From: Candidatus Thioglobus sp.
GTDB lineage: Bacteria; Pseudomonadota; Gammaproteobacteria; PS1; Pseudothioglobaceae
DNA length: 39,840 bases
Reading direction: 5' to 3'
NCBI RefSeq assembly: GCF_029243085.1
Contig: NZ_JAQWSS010000115.1
Coordinates: 1 to 39,840 of the forward strand
The stretch's first letter is position 1. Each line of letters starts with the position of its first letter. Positions 29,659 to 38,846 of the stretch are shown piece after piece. The notes beneath the pieces are model-generated. The model made no database searches. It saw nothing but the letters and a program-made list of their open reading frames with translations, and had not been told where the DNA came from. Both the position numbers and the translations under genes were made by a program.

Positions 29659-30186
29659 TTAACTTGCGAGCTTTACTTGTGTCGCAGTAATTTCTTGTAA
29701 CAAGAATTTGATTCTAATTGGCTTGCTCTTGTGATTTAATTTGATTATTTTGGCAACGCTCATTTCTTTAAAAGACTTAAGTTTAGTAATTTCAATTTGC
29801 CAATCACTACCTACATCCAATTGATGTTTGAACACAATTGCAGGTAATTTATCTAAGGGAAAATGCCATCCTAAAGTTCGCTTCATCCATTGATGTAAAT
29901 TAAGCTTTAATGTATTGCCATTAATCTGCAACCCTTGAATGCTAGAAACAATATTAACCTCGCCCATCCCCAAAGCGCTAGTCAGTGTTAAATTAAAATT
30001 CTGATCTTTGAAATTAGCCACAAAACCTAAATTTTGCATCTTATTATCATGGACCACACCTAACCTACCTTTAGCTTGCCATACAGTAGGAATATTTCCA
30101 GGCTTAATAACCAGCTGTTGACGAGAATCTTGGGTTGTGCAACTTTGCAATAATAGCAAAACAAACAATGTGATCAGTAATTTCAT
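29659..30186 (-). CDS. lolB: Outer membrane lipoprotein LolB-like
   Basis: Lipobox LLLQSCT, then WQAKGRLGVVHDNKMQNLGFVANFKDQNFNLTLTSALGMGEVNI. Confidence 0.75.
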   Translation of the reverse strand: MKLLITLFVLLLLQSCTTQDSRQQLVIKPGNIPTVWQAKGRLGVVHDNKMQNLGFVANFKDQNFNLTLTSALGMGEVNIVSSIQGLQINGNTLKLNLHQWMKRTLGWHFPLDKLPAIVFKHQLDVGSDWQIEITKLKSFKEMSVAKIIKLNHKSKPIRIKFLLQEITATQVKLAS

Positions 30187-30284
30187 AAGCCGATATATTC
30201 TAACATTGACAGGTGTTTAGCAAATACCTAAAAATTACTACTTAGGTATAATTAGGCGCTTATTTGTCATTATTATTTGGGTTT

Positions 30285-31535
30285 ATGTCACGCATTGCTA
30301 TTTTAAGTGTTAATCACGCACAAGCTCCAGTTGCGGTGCGTGAGCGTGTTGCTTTTGCGCCCAATCAACTAGCTGACGAACTAAAAAAACTTAATTCCGT
30401 AGCAGGTGTTGAGGCTTGTGTAATTTTATCTACTTGCAATCGATCTGAAATTTATGCTGTTATTGAAGATGAAAATTCTCGTGAAATTCTCAGTAACTAT
30501 TTATCTCAGACGCATCAAATTTCTAGAGAAGAGATCGATCCTTATTTGGTTTATTTCGAAAATGATTCAGCACTAGATCATATTTGCAATGTTGCTTGTG
30601 GACTTGATTCTTTGGTTTTAGGTGAGCCACAAATTCTAGGTCAATTAAAAGATGCCTATCATGCTGCCAAACAATCACAAACCCTTGATAAAAAATTAGA
30701 GAAATTGTTTCAACACGCTTTTTCTACTGCTAAAAAAGTTCGTACTGACACCCAAATTGGCTCATCACCAGTTTCAATTGCTTATTGCGCTGTGAAACTA
30801 AGCGAGAAAATTTTTACTGACTTGTCAGAACAAACTGTTCTATTAATTGGTGCAGGAGAGATGATTGAACTATGCGCTCAACATCTTAATCAAAAAGGCG
30901 TACAAAATATGATTGTTGCCAACAGAACGATTGAAAATGCAGAAAAAATTGCTAATCAATATAATGCTCAATCAGTTAGCTTAAAACAGTTCTCTACAAT
31001 TATTCATCAAGCAGATATTATTATTTCATCTACTGCCGCTTCTGTACCTATTATTGGTAAAGGTCTTATTGAAAGCGCGCTTAAACAACGTAAACATAAA
31101 CCTGTGTTTATGCTTGATATCGCCATTCCGCGTGATATTGAGCCAGAAGTTGGACAATTAGATGATGTATATCTTTATACCATTGATGATTTAGAGCAGG
31201 TGGTTAGTGATAATGTCGATTCTCGTGAAAAAGAAAAAGTCTTGGCACAAGAAATTATTATTAAACAAGCTCAAGTTTTTAACAAATGGTTATCGGTACT
31301 GCCTAACGAGCAACTAGTTCAAAGTTACCGAATGAGTGCCAATCAAATTAAGGATGATATCGTGCTGGATGCCTTAAGACGCCTTAAAAATGGCGGCGAC
31401 AGCGAGCAAATTATTAAAAAACTTGCTGACCAGCTTACTAATAAAATCCTTCATACCACCTTTAACAACATTAAACAAACTTCCCATGAAAATATAGCCC
31501 AATGTGAAGGTTGTATTCCTAATATTAAAAAATAA
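30285..31535 (+). CDS. hemA: Glutamyl-tRNA reductase
   Basis: [58 protein letters not shown] at 30285 (MSRIAI) preferred. Confidence 0.96.
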   Translation: MSRIAILSVNHAQAPVAVRERVAFAPNQLADELKKLNSVAGVEACVILSTCNRSEIYAVIEDENSREILSNYLSQTHQISREEIDPYLVYFENDSALDHICNVACGLDSLVLGEPQILGQLKDAYHAAKQSQTLDKKLEKLFQHAFSTAKKVRTDTQIGSSPVSIAYCAVKLSEKIFTDLSEQTVLLIGAGEMIELCAQHLNQKGVQNMIVANRTIENAEKIANQYNAQSVSLKQFSTIIHQADIIISSTAASVPIIGKGLIESALKQRKHKPVFMLDIAIPRDIEPEVGQLDDVYLYTIDDLEQVVSDNVDSREKEKVLAQEIIIKQAQVFNKWLSVLPNEQLVQSYRMSANQIKDDIVLDALRRLKNGGDSEQIIKKLADQLTNKILHTTFNNIKQTSHENIAQCEGCIPNIKK

Positions 31536-32626
31536 TGAACGAATCAATTCTTGCCAAATTAGAACAAATGTCCATGCGCTTAGAAGAAGTTGGCGCCATG
31601 CTCAGCGACCCAGAAATTGCTAGCGATGCTAAAAAATTTAGAGAATTATCTATTGAGCATTCACAACTAACTCCGGTCAACGAGCAGTATCAAGAATACT
31701 TGTCAACTGAGCAAAATCTTGAAGATGCAAAATTAATGCTTGAGGAAGATGATGCTGAAATCAAAGCGATGGCCAAGGATGAAATTAATGAAGCTAAAGA
31801 TAGTTTAGAGCGTCTTGATTTAGAGCTTAAAAAATCCTTACTCCCTAAAGATCCAAATGATTCTCGTAATATTATTGTTGAAATACGTGCAGGTACTGGT
31901 GGTGATGAGGCCTCTATCTTCTCGGGTGATCTTTTTAGAATGTACTCGCGTTACTGTGAAAAACTAAAATGGCAAATTGAAATCATGAGTTCCAATACGG
32001 GAGATCATGGCGGCTATAAAGAAATCATTGCACGTATTAGCGGTGTTGATGTTTATTCAAAGTTAAAATTTGAATCGGGTGCTCATCGTGTGCAACGCGT
32101 CCCTGACACTGAAAGCCAGGGTCGCGTCCATACCTCTGCTTGTACAGTTGCCATCATGCCAGAAGTTGAAAATATTGAAGAAGTTAATATTAATATGAGT
32201 GATGTACGTGTAGATACATTTAGAGCTAGTGGTGCAGGTGGTCAGCACGTGAATAAAACCGACTCGGCAGTTCGTGTAACCCACATACCTACTGGTACTG
32301 TGGTTGAGTGTCAAGATGGTCGCTCTCAACATAAAAATAAAGCGCAGGCCATGTCTGTTTTAGCTTCTAGAATTTTAGATGCACAACAACAGGTTCAGCA
32401 AAAGGAGCAAGCTTCTCAGCGTAAAGAGCTAGTTGGTAGTGGCGATCGATCACAACGTATTCGCACTTATAACTACCCTCAAGGGCGAATCACTGACCAT
32501 AGAATTAATCTAACACTATACAAATTAGCAGAAATAATGGAAGGTGATCTAGAGTCTATTATTGAACCATTGATTGTAGAACAGCAAACCAATCAGTTGA
32601 CTGAGTTGAACGACGCACTAATTTAG
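31535..32626 (+). CDS. prfA: Peptide chain release factor 1
   Basis: [25 protein letters not shown] (GGQ) and PxT-type tripeptide region [22 protein letters not shown]. Confidence 0.97.
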   Translation: MNESILAKLEQMSMRLEEVGAMLSDPEIASDAKKFRELSIEHSQLTPVNEQYQEYLSTEQNLEDAKLMLEEDDAEIKAMAKDEINEAKDSLERLDLELKKSLLPKDPNDSRNIIVEIRAGTGGDEASIFSGDLFRMYSRYCEKLKWQIEIMSSNTGDHGGYKEIIARISGVDVYSKLKFESGAHRVQRVPDTESQGRVHTSACTVAIMPEVENIEEVNINMSDVRVDTFRASGAGGQHVNKTDSAVRVTHIPTGTVVECQDGRSQHKNKAQAMSVLASRILDAQQQVQQKEQASQRKELVGSGDRSQRIRTYNYPQGRITDHRINLTLYKLAEIMEGDLESIIEPLIVEQQTNQLTELNDALI

Positions 32627-33406
32627 TCTTTTTGGTAATAGTTGAGAAACTATAAATAGAGCACCTAGTGCAATAACTATCATTGGTCCCGTTGCTAAAT
32701 CATAAAGCATAGAAGCGCTCAATCCCAAAAATACAGCCACAATTGATATGGCAATTGATTGAAGAGCCATAGTGTGTGGCGTGTGTGCAAACATTCTTGC
32801 AACTGCTGGCGGGATAATCAACAATGACGTAATTAATAACACGCCAACAATTTGAACAGAAACAGAAACTGCAAGCGCAATCATCAACATAAACAATAGT
32901 TGATAAGCAGTTCGATTAAGCCCTTGAGAAACAGCTAATTCTTCATTAAGTGTTAGTAGCAACAATCTTTGCCAGAATATAACTAGCAACCCAACAATCA
33001 CAACCAAAATCGCATAAATCCACACAATATCTTGATTGGTAATAGATAAGATATCGCCAAATAACACTGAAAAATAGTCTGTATTGGAGCCACCTACAAC
33101 ACTAAGAACAACAATACCAAGTGATAATGCAAGGTGGGAAAATATCCCTAAAATAGCATCATTGGATAAAATCTGTTTTTGTTGCAAAACAACAATTAAA
33201 CTAGCAAAAATCACGCCAGTAACAACCAAACCTATGTGAATACCAAGACCACTAGCAAGTCCAAGAGAAACACCCAATAAAGCAGAATGAGAAATAGACT
33301 CGGAGAAATAACTCATGCGCTTCCAAATCACGAAACAGCCGAGCGAACCAGCAATAATAGAAATGCCTAGCGCTCCGATAAGCGCCCTTAGAATAAAATC
33401 TTCCAT
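32618..33406 (-). CDS. znuB: ABC-3 family zinc/metal transporter permease (ZnuB-like)
   Basis: [42 protein letters not shown]. Confidence 0.88.
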   Translation of the reverse strand: MEDFILRALIGALGISIIAGSLGCFVIWKRMSYFSESISHSALLGVSLGLASGLGIHIGLVVTGVIFASLIVVLQQKQILSNDAILGIFSHLALSLGIVVLSVVGGSNTDYFSVLFGDILSITNQDIVWIYAILVVIVGLLVIFWQRLLLLTLNEELAVSQGLNRTAYQLLFMLMIALAVSVSVQIVGVLLITSLLIIPPAVARMFAHTPHTMALQSIAISIVAVFLGLSASMLYDLATGPMIVIALGALFIVSQLLPKRLN

Positions 33407-33422
33407 GGCTTAAATTATAGAA

Positions 33423-33830
33423 TTACTGACAATCCTGACACAATCCATACAAATATAGACAATGATCAGTTAATTTAAATCCGTGTTTAGTAGCAATATC
33501 ATGTTGATGTTGCTCAATAACTTCATCACTAAATTCATCAATCTTCCCACATTTAATACATAATAAATGATCATGATGTTCAGCATTTGATAGCTCATAC
33601 ATGCTTTGACCATTGTCAAAATTCAATTTGTTTATCATACCCGCTTCTTCAAATTGAGTTAGTACTCGATAAATAGTAGCAACACCCACTTCCTCTCCTT
33701 GCATCACTAGCGTTCGATAGATATCTTCGGCACTCATATGATGATTTTCACTTTTCTCTAAAATTTCTAAAATTTTAAGCCTAGGTAGCGTTACCTTAAG
33801 TCCTGCCGTTTTTAAATCTTGAGCGTCCAT
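33423..33830 (-). CDS. fur: Ferric uptake regulator
   Basis: LKTAGLKVTLPRLKILEILE, HHMSAEDIYRTL, VGVATIYRVLTQFEEAG, HHDHLLCIKCGKI; divergent from bamE-like gene as in other Gammaproteobacteria. Confidence 0.93.
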   Translation of the reverse strand: MDAQDLKTAGLKVTLPRLKILEILEKSENHHMSAEDIYRTLVMQGEEVGVATIYRVLTQFEEAGMINKLNFDNGQSMYELSNAEHHDHLLCIKCGKIDEFSDEVIEQHQHDIATKHGFKLTDHCLYLYGLCQDCQ

Positions 33831-33893
33831 ATTCGCATCCTTGAGGTAAAATCAATTAAATAATTCCTAACTATTTTAATCAATTAATTACAA

Positions 33894-34676
33894 ATGAATA
33901 AACTAACTTTAATTGCATTCTCATTTTCATTGCCGTTTTTATCTGCCTGTACACCTTCTATGCCAACGCTACCAGACCTACCTACTATGTCTGATATGGT
34001 TCCAGATATGTCACTACCTACTCCCTATAAAGATGATATTGAACAAGGCTCGGTTTTAGATAGATTTACAATCAATCAACTAAAAGTTGGCATGTCTCAA
34101 ATTCAAGTGCAAGACTTAATTGGCTCTCCTAGTATTATTGATCCATTTCACAGTAATCAATGGCATTACATTAATCATTCAACGCGACACGAAAAAGATG
34201 ATATTCATTACCGCTTAATACTGAGTTTTAGTAACAGTCAATTATCCAAGATAGACACTATTGGCATTGAAAGCTTGCCAGATCTTTCTGATACTGAAAA
34301 AGCATTAGAAGAAAAACGTATTGCCGATGAAAAAGCAGCTGAAGAGGCGCTTAAACAAGCCAAAATTAAAGCTCAAAAACTCGCTGCAGCACAAGCCAAA
34401 GCGGCTGAAGAGAAACGTATTGCAGAGGAGAAGCTAGCCATACAAAAAGCACAAGCTGCCGCTTTAAAAAAAAAGCTTGATCTAGAACAAGCTCAACAAC
34501 GAGAAATAGATCGTCAAAATGCAATCAAAGCTGCCGCTGAATTAAAAAAAATACAAGCAAATAAGCTTGCTCAAGAGCAACTTGAACAGCAGAAAAAGGC
34601 TAATGAAAAAGCTGTCATAGAAGCAGCTGATAAAGCAGCAAAAGAGGCTGAAAAACCTTGGTACAAATTCTGGTAG
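33894..34676 (+). CDS. bamE: BamE/SmpA/OmlA-like outer-membrane lipoprotein with long coiled-coil C-terminal extension
   Basis: Lipobox LSACTP; DRFTINQLKVGMSQIQVQDLIGSPSIIDPFHSNQWHYIN is BamE-like; then about 120 aa of K/A/E/Q-rich coiled coil ending WYKFW. Confidence 0.82.
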   Translation: MNKLTLIAFSFSLPFLSACTPSMPTLPDLPTMSDMVPDMSLPTPYKDDIEQGSVLDRFTINQLKVGMSQIQVQDLIGSPSIIDPFHSNQWHYINHSTRHEKDDIHYRLILSFSNSQLSKIDTIGIESLPDLSDTEKALEEKRIADEKAAEEALKQAKIKAQKLAAAQAKAAEEKRIAEEKLAIQKAQAAALKKKLDLEQAQQREIDRQNAIKAAAELKKIQANKLAQEQLEQQKKANEKAVIEAADKAAKEAEKPWYKFW

Positions 34677-34689
34677 GACCTTATTAATC

Positions 34690-35292
34690 GTGTCATCACT
34701 TGTTGTTAACAACCTAAGTTGTCAAAGAGGCTACAACCAACTTTTTAATAATCTTTCTTTTCAGGTAAGGGGTGGAGAAGTGTTACGCATTACAGGTGCT
34801 AACGGTAGTGGAAAAACGTCACTATTAAAAATATTGGCAGGTGTTAGTGCAATTGAACAAGGTGGGGTTAAGTGGAATCAGCACTTAGTTAAATCTGATG
34901 AATATCAAAGTGATATTTTTTATCTGGGCCATCAAGCTGCATTAAGTGGCGAACTTAGCAGTCTTGAAAATCTTGAATATTTAAGTAACCTGAATAAAAC
35001 TACTAAACAGCAACAACTTATTCAAGCTTTAGAAGCTATTGGACTAATAGGTTATGAAGATGAATATTGTATCAATCTGTCTGCAGGGCAAAAACGTCGA
35101 GTCATTCTAGCCGGTCTATTTGTCTCAAAAGCTAAAATATGGCTACTTGACGAACCCTTTACCGCACTTGATCCAGCAGGTGTTAAGATTGTGGAGCAGA
35201 GAATCTCTCAACACTGTGACAATGGCGGTTTGTGCTTATTTACTACACATCAAGATTCAGCTCTCGCCAATCAACGAATATTAGCCTTATGA
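34690..35292 (+). CDS. ccmA: Cytochrome c biogenesis ABC transporter ATP-binding protein CcmA (GTG start)
   Basis: ITGANGSGKTSLLKILAG, LSAGQKRRVILAGLF, WLLDEPFTALD, size about 200 aa, followed by ccmB. Confidence 0.93.
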   Translation: MSSLVVNNLSCQRGYNQLFNNLSFQVRGGEVLRITGANGSGKTSLLKILAGVSAIEQGGVKWNQHLVKSDEYQSDIFYLGHQAALSGELSSLENLEYLSNLNKTTKQQQLIQALEAIGLIGYEDEYCINLSAGQKRRVILAGLFVSKAKIWLLDEPFTALDPAGVKIVEQRISQHCDNGGLCLFTTHQDSALANQRILAL

Positions 35293-35954
35293 ATATCTAC
35301 TTGCAAACGTTAAGTCGAGATTTACGGGTTGCCCTACGCAATCCTTCTAGCATTCTTAACCCCTTGTTATTTTTTGTTATTTCTGTAGCGCTATTTCCTT
35401 TAGCAATTAGCCCAGAAGCCGCAACACTTTCACAAATTGCTGCTGGTATTATTTGGGTGGCAAGTATGTTGGCCGTACTACTATCGCTCAACGCACTATT
35501 TCATCACGATTATGAGAATGGCGTTTTGGAGCAAATGATTACCTCGCACCACTCCCTGCCATTATTAATTTTGGCAAAAATAACGGCACACTGGTTACTT
35601 ACTGGCATCCCTATTATATTACTATCACCCTTGTTAGGTATTTTTCTATTTTTGGATGGCGAGGGTATCAAAGTATTAATGATTACCCTCTTACTTGCCA
35701 CGCCCAGTCTAAGTCTTATTGGTAGCATTGGCGCCTCATTGATTGTTGGCGTTAAAAACTCAGGAATGTTGTTATCGCTATTAATTTTGCCACTTTACAT
35801 CCCTATTCTAATTTTTGCCTCAAGTGCTGTATCTCAAGCTCAATTTGGTCTCGCTATTGACGGACAGCTATACTTCTTGGCAATGTTTTTAATACTTAGC
35901 CTGATGAGTGCACCATTTGTAAGTGCTATTGCCCTGAAGATTAGTCTAGAGTGA
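35289..35954 (+). CDS. ccmB: Heme exporter protein CcmB
   Basis: RDLRVALRNPSSILNPLLFFVISVALFPLAI, LLPLYIPILIFAS. ATG at 35289 preferred (4-nt overlap with ccmA). Confidence 0.93.
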   Translation: MNIYLQTLSRDLRVALRNPSSILNPLLFFVISVALFPLAISPEAATLSQIAAGIIWVASMLAVLLSLNALFHHDYENGVLEQMITSHHSLPLLILAKITAHWLLTGIPIILLSPLLGIFLFLDGEGIKVLMITLLLATPSLSLIGSIGASLIVGVKNSGMLLSLLILPLYIPILIFASSAVSQAQFGLAIDGQLYFLAMFLILSLMSAPFVSAIALKISLE

Positions 35955-35957
35955 ACT

Positions 35958-35985
35958 TTACTTTATAAAAAATTTTGTTATAATT
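35958..35985 (+). promoter_or_regulatory. Putative sigma70-like promoter for metK leader
   Basis: TTTACT - 16 bp - TATAAT (35980..35985). Confidence 0.55.
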
Positions 35986-35993
35986 CTAACAAT

Positions 35994-36057
35994 ACGCTGA
36001 TTTGTCCCGATTGCTAGCGTTACTACCTTGAGTAGTTAAATTAAGCTAAAGCAGGTG
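35994..36057 (+). ncRNA. SAM-II-type S-adenosylmethionine riboswitch upstream of metK
   Basis: ACGCT-GATTTGTCCCGATTGCT-AGCGT then TAAATTAAGCTAAAGCAGG. Aligned from memory to the crystallised SAM-II RNA: GAUUUAACCGUAUUGCA loop (17 nt in both) and UAAAUGUAGCUAAAAAGGG tail. P1 = ACGCT/AGCGT. Confidence 0.82.
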
Positions 36058-36072
36058 TTCTTCTTTATTGAT

Positions 36073-36097
36073 AACCCTTCTTGAAAAGGGTTTTTTT
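36073..36097 (+). terminator. Intrinsic terminator in metK leader
   Basis: AACCCTT-CTTGAA-AAGGGTT followed by a T-run to 36097, 22 nt upstream of the metK ATG. Confidence 0.85.
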
Positions 36098-36118
36098 ACG
36101 TTCACAAGGAGAACAAAA

Positions 36119-37252
36119 ATGATATTTACTTCTGAATCAGTGTCTGCAGGACACCCTGATAAAGTTTGCGATCAAATTTCTGATGCAATTTTAGATGCCG
36201 CCCTAACTGAGGATAAAAACTCACGTGTTGCTGTTGAAACTTTAGTTAAAGATAACCATGTGGTGTTAGCAGGTGAAATCACCACAGGTGCCAACATCAA
36301 TTATGAACAAATTGTACGAGATACCATTATTGGCATTGGTTATGATAAAGATGAATATGGCTTTAATGGTCATACCTGCGATTTAATTAATCTATTGGGT
36401 GAGCAATCACAAGATATCGCCATGGGTGTTGATGAGTTTGAAAATCATGAGCAAGGTGCAGGCGATCAAGGTTTAATGTTTGGCTATGCTTGTAATGCTA
36501 CTGATGTTTATATGCCTGCACCAGTTTTATACGCACATCGTTTGGTTGCCAAACAAGCTGAGTTAATGAAAAATGGCGCACTTGCATGGTTACGTCCCGA
36601 TGCTAAATCTCAAGTATCTTGTATCTACGATGGTCATAAAATTGTGGGTATTGATGCTGTTGTACTGTCTACACAGCATGATGAAGATGTCTCGTTAGAT
36701 GAGTTACGCGAAGCAGTATTAGAAGAGATTATCAAACCTGTTTTACCAAATGAATGGATTACTAATTCAACCAAGCTACACATCAATCCAACTGGTAATT
36801 TTGTTATTGGCGGCCCTGTCGGTGATGCCGGCCTAACTGGCAGAAAAATTATTGTAGATACGTATGGTGGAATGGCCCGTCATGGTGGTGGCGCCTTTTC
36901 AGGCAAAGACCCTTCTAAAGTAGATCGTTCTGCTGCTTATGCCACTCGTTATGTTGCAAAAAATATTGTAGCTGCTGGATTAGCAGCCAGATGTGAGGTG
37001 CAGGTTTCTTATGCTATTGGCGTTGCTGAACCAACCAGTATTAGTGTTGAAACATTTGGCACGGGTAAGATTTCAAATGATGAAATTGAAACTTTGGTGC
37101 GTGAACATTTCGACTTACGCCCAAAAGGTCTTATCGCCATGCTTGATCTTAAACGCCCAATCTATCAACAAACAGCAAGTTATGGTCACTTTGGTCGCAC
37201 TGAAGAGGCTATTAGCTGGGAAAAGACTGATCGCACCCATTTATTGAAATAA
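36119..37252 (+). CDS. metK: S-adenosylmethionine synthetase
   Basis: [55 protein letters not shown]. The ORF-track start (36068) lies inside the terminator; ATG at 36119 follows AAGGAG. Confidence 0.97.
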   Translation: MIFTSESVSAGHPDKVCDQISDAILDAALTEDKNSRVAVETLVKDNHVVLAGEITTGANINYEQIVRDTIIGIGYDKDEYGFNGHTCDLINLLGEQSQDIAMGVDEFENHEQGAGDQGLMFGYACNATDVYMPAPVLYAHRLVAKQAELMKNGALAWLRPDAKSQVSCIYDGHKIVGIDAVVLSTQHDEDVSLDELREAVLEEIIKPVLPNEWITNSTKLHINPTGNFVIGGPVGDAGLTGRKIIVDTYGGMARHGGGAFSGKDPSKVDRSAAYATRYVAKNIVAAGLAARCEVQVSYAIGVAEPTSISVETFGTGKISNDEIETLVREHFDLRPKGLIAMLDLKRPIYQQTASYGHFGRTEEAISWEKTDRTHLLK

Positions 37253-37273
37253 ATTTAAATTTTACAAGTTTGG

Positions 37274-37279
37274 TATAAT
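37274..37279 (+). promoter_or_regulatory. Putative -10 element of ahcY promoter
   Basis: TATAAT about 10 nt upstream of the SAH riboswitch candidate. Confidence 0.5.
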
Positions 37280-37287
37280 GGCCAAAC

Positions 37288-37358
37288 TGCCAAGGAGCGT
37301 TGCGTTGAAACATGTTTTCAATCAGGCTTGGCTATCAAAATACTCAAAACGACGCTCA
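37288..37358 (+). ncRNA. S-adenosylhomocysteine (SAH) riboswitch upstream of ahcY
   Basis: GCCAAG-GAGCGT-TGCG-TTGAAA(CATGT)TTTCAA-TCAGG-CTTGGC ... ACGCTC. P1 GCCAAG/CTTGGC, P2 TTGAAA/TTTCAA, long-range GAGCGT/ACGCTC pairing; matches remembered SAH core AGGAGCGyUGC and AGGCUyGG. Confidence 0.88.
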
Positions 37359-37384
37359 TTTTTTAATTTTTTAAGGAGAAAAAA

Positions 37385-38755
37385 ATGAGTAATTTAACAA
37401 TGGATAACAACGACTACAAAGTAGCTGACATGGGTTTGGCTGATTATGGCCGCAAAGAGGTTGAGCTTGCTGAAGCTGAAATGCCAGCATTAATGACACT
37501 ACGTGACAAATATCGCAACGAACAACCGCTAAAAGGCGCTCGCATCTTAGGTTGTATCCATATGACCATTCAAACTGCAGTACTCATGGAAACTTTGGTT
37601 GACCTAGGCGCACAAGTGCGCTGGTCTAGTTGTAATATCTTTTCAACACAAGATCATGCAGCTGCGGCAATGGTAGCTGCAGACATTCCAACATTTGCCT
37701 GGAAGGGTGAAACTGAAGAAGAGTTCTTATGGTGTATTGAACAAACTATTTTAGACAATGGCAAGCCTTGGAATGCCAATATGGTGCTTGACGATGGTGG
37801 TGATCTTACTGAAATGTTGCATGTCAAATATCCTGAAATGTTAAATGACATTCACGGGATCAGTGAAGAAACCACAACGGGTGTTCACCGTTTATTAGAA
37901 ATGATGGAAGCCGGCACTTTAAAAGTACCTGCAATTAACGTGAACGACTCTGTAACTAAATCTAAAAATGATAACAAATACGGTTGTCGTCATTCCCTAA
38001 ATGATGCAATTAAACGTGGTACTGACATGCTAATGTCGGGCAAAAAAGCTTTGGTCATTGGTTATGGTGATGTGGGCAAAGGTTCAGCACAGTCACTTCG
38101 TCAAGAAGGCATGATTGTTAAAATTTCTGAAATTGATCCAATCTGTGCGATGCAAGCTTGTATGGATGGCTTTGAAATTGTCTCTCCTTACAACAACGGC
38201 ATAAATACCGGAACAGTTGACGGCATTAATCAAGAATTATTGTCAGCCACCGATCTAATTGTGACCACTACGGGTAATATGAATGTTTGTGACAGCGCCA
38301 TGTTGCAAAGCATTAAATCAGGTTCGGTAGTTTGCAATATTGGTCATTTCGATAATGAAATTGACACTCAATATATGCGTGACAATTGGCGCTGGGATGA
38401 GGTTAAGCCTCAGGTGCATCGTGTATTTAGAAGTGACGATAAAAATGATTACTTAATTCTATTATCTGAGGGTCGTTTGGTTAATTTGGGTAATGCAACA
38501 GGACATCCGAGCCGTATTATGGACGGTTCATTTGCCAACCAAGTATTGGCACAAATGCATTTATTTGACGAAAAATTTGCTGACAATGGTGGTGATATCT
38601 ACGTTGAAGTTCTACCTAAAAAGCTTGATGAAGAAGTGGCGGCAGGCATGGTAAGTGGTTTTGGCGGTGTATTAACCACTTTAACTGACAAGCAAGCTGA
38701 CTACATCAATGTGCCTAAAGAAGGACCATTTAAGCCAGAATCTTATAAATACTAG
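37385..38755 (+). CDS. ahcY: Adenosylhomocysteinase
   Basis: [56 protein letters not shown]-terminal [10 protein letters not shown]. Confidence 0.98.
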   Translation: MSNLTMDNNDYKVADMGLADYGRKEVELAEAEMPALMTLRDKYRNEQPLKGARILGCIHMTIQTAVLMETLVDLGAQVRWSSCNIFSTQDHAAAAMVAADIPTFAWKGETEEEFLWCIEQTILDNGKPWNANMVLDDGGDLTEMLHVKYPEMLNDIHGISEETTTGVHRLLEMMEAGTLKVPAINVNDSVTKSKNDNKYGCRHSLNDAIKRGTDMLMSGKKALVIGYGDVGKGSAQSLRQEGMIVKISEIDPICAMQACMDGFEIVSPYNNGINTGTVDGINQELLSATDLIVTTTGNMNVCDSAMLQSIKSGSVVCNIGHFDNEIDTQYMRDNWRWDEVKPQVHRVFRSDDKNDYLILLSEGRLVNLGNATGHPSRIMDGSFANQVLAQMHLFDEKFADNGGDIYVEVLPKKLDEEVAAGMVSGFGGVLTTLTDKQADYINVPKEGPFKPESYKY

Positions 38756-38777
38756 ATTCAAGCTTTAGTAAAATATT

Positions 38778-38804
38778 AAATGCGGCTTACAAGCCGCATT
38801 TTTT
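38778..38804 (+). terminator. Intrinsic terminator after ahcY
   Basis: AAATGCGGCT-TACA-AGCCGCATTT followed by TTTA; strong GC stem. Confidence 0.88.
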
Positions 38805-38846
38805 ATGACATTTTGAATATTTGTTAATTTTTTAAGGTACTTTTCT

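Noticed and set aside
34310-34660. Possible tandem repeat region
   Set aside because: The A/K-rich repetition is coding for an imperfect coiled coil without a fixed repeat unit; treated as a protein feature, not a DNA repeat.
36068-36118. Upstream extension of MetK ([17 protein letters not shown]...)
   Set aside because: This stretch is the leader terminator and RBS; conserved MetK begins [15 protein letters not shown] at 36119.
36993-37247. 84 aa same-strand ORF inside metK
   Set aside because: Out-of-frame reading of a highly conserved metK segment; no domain.
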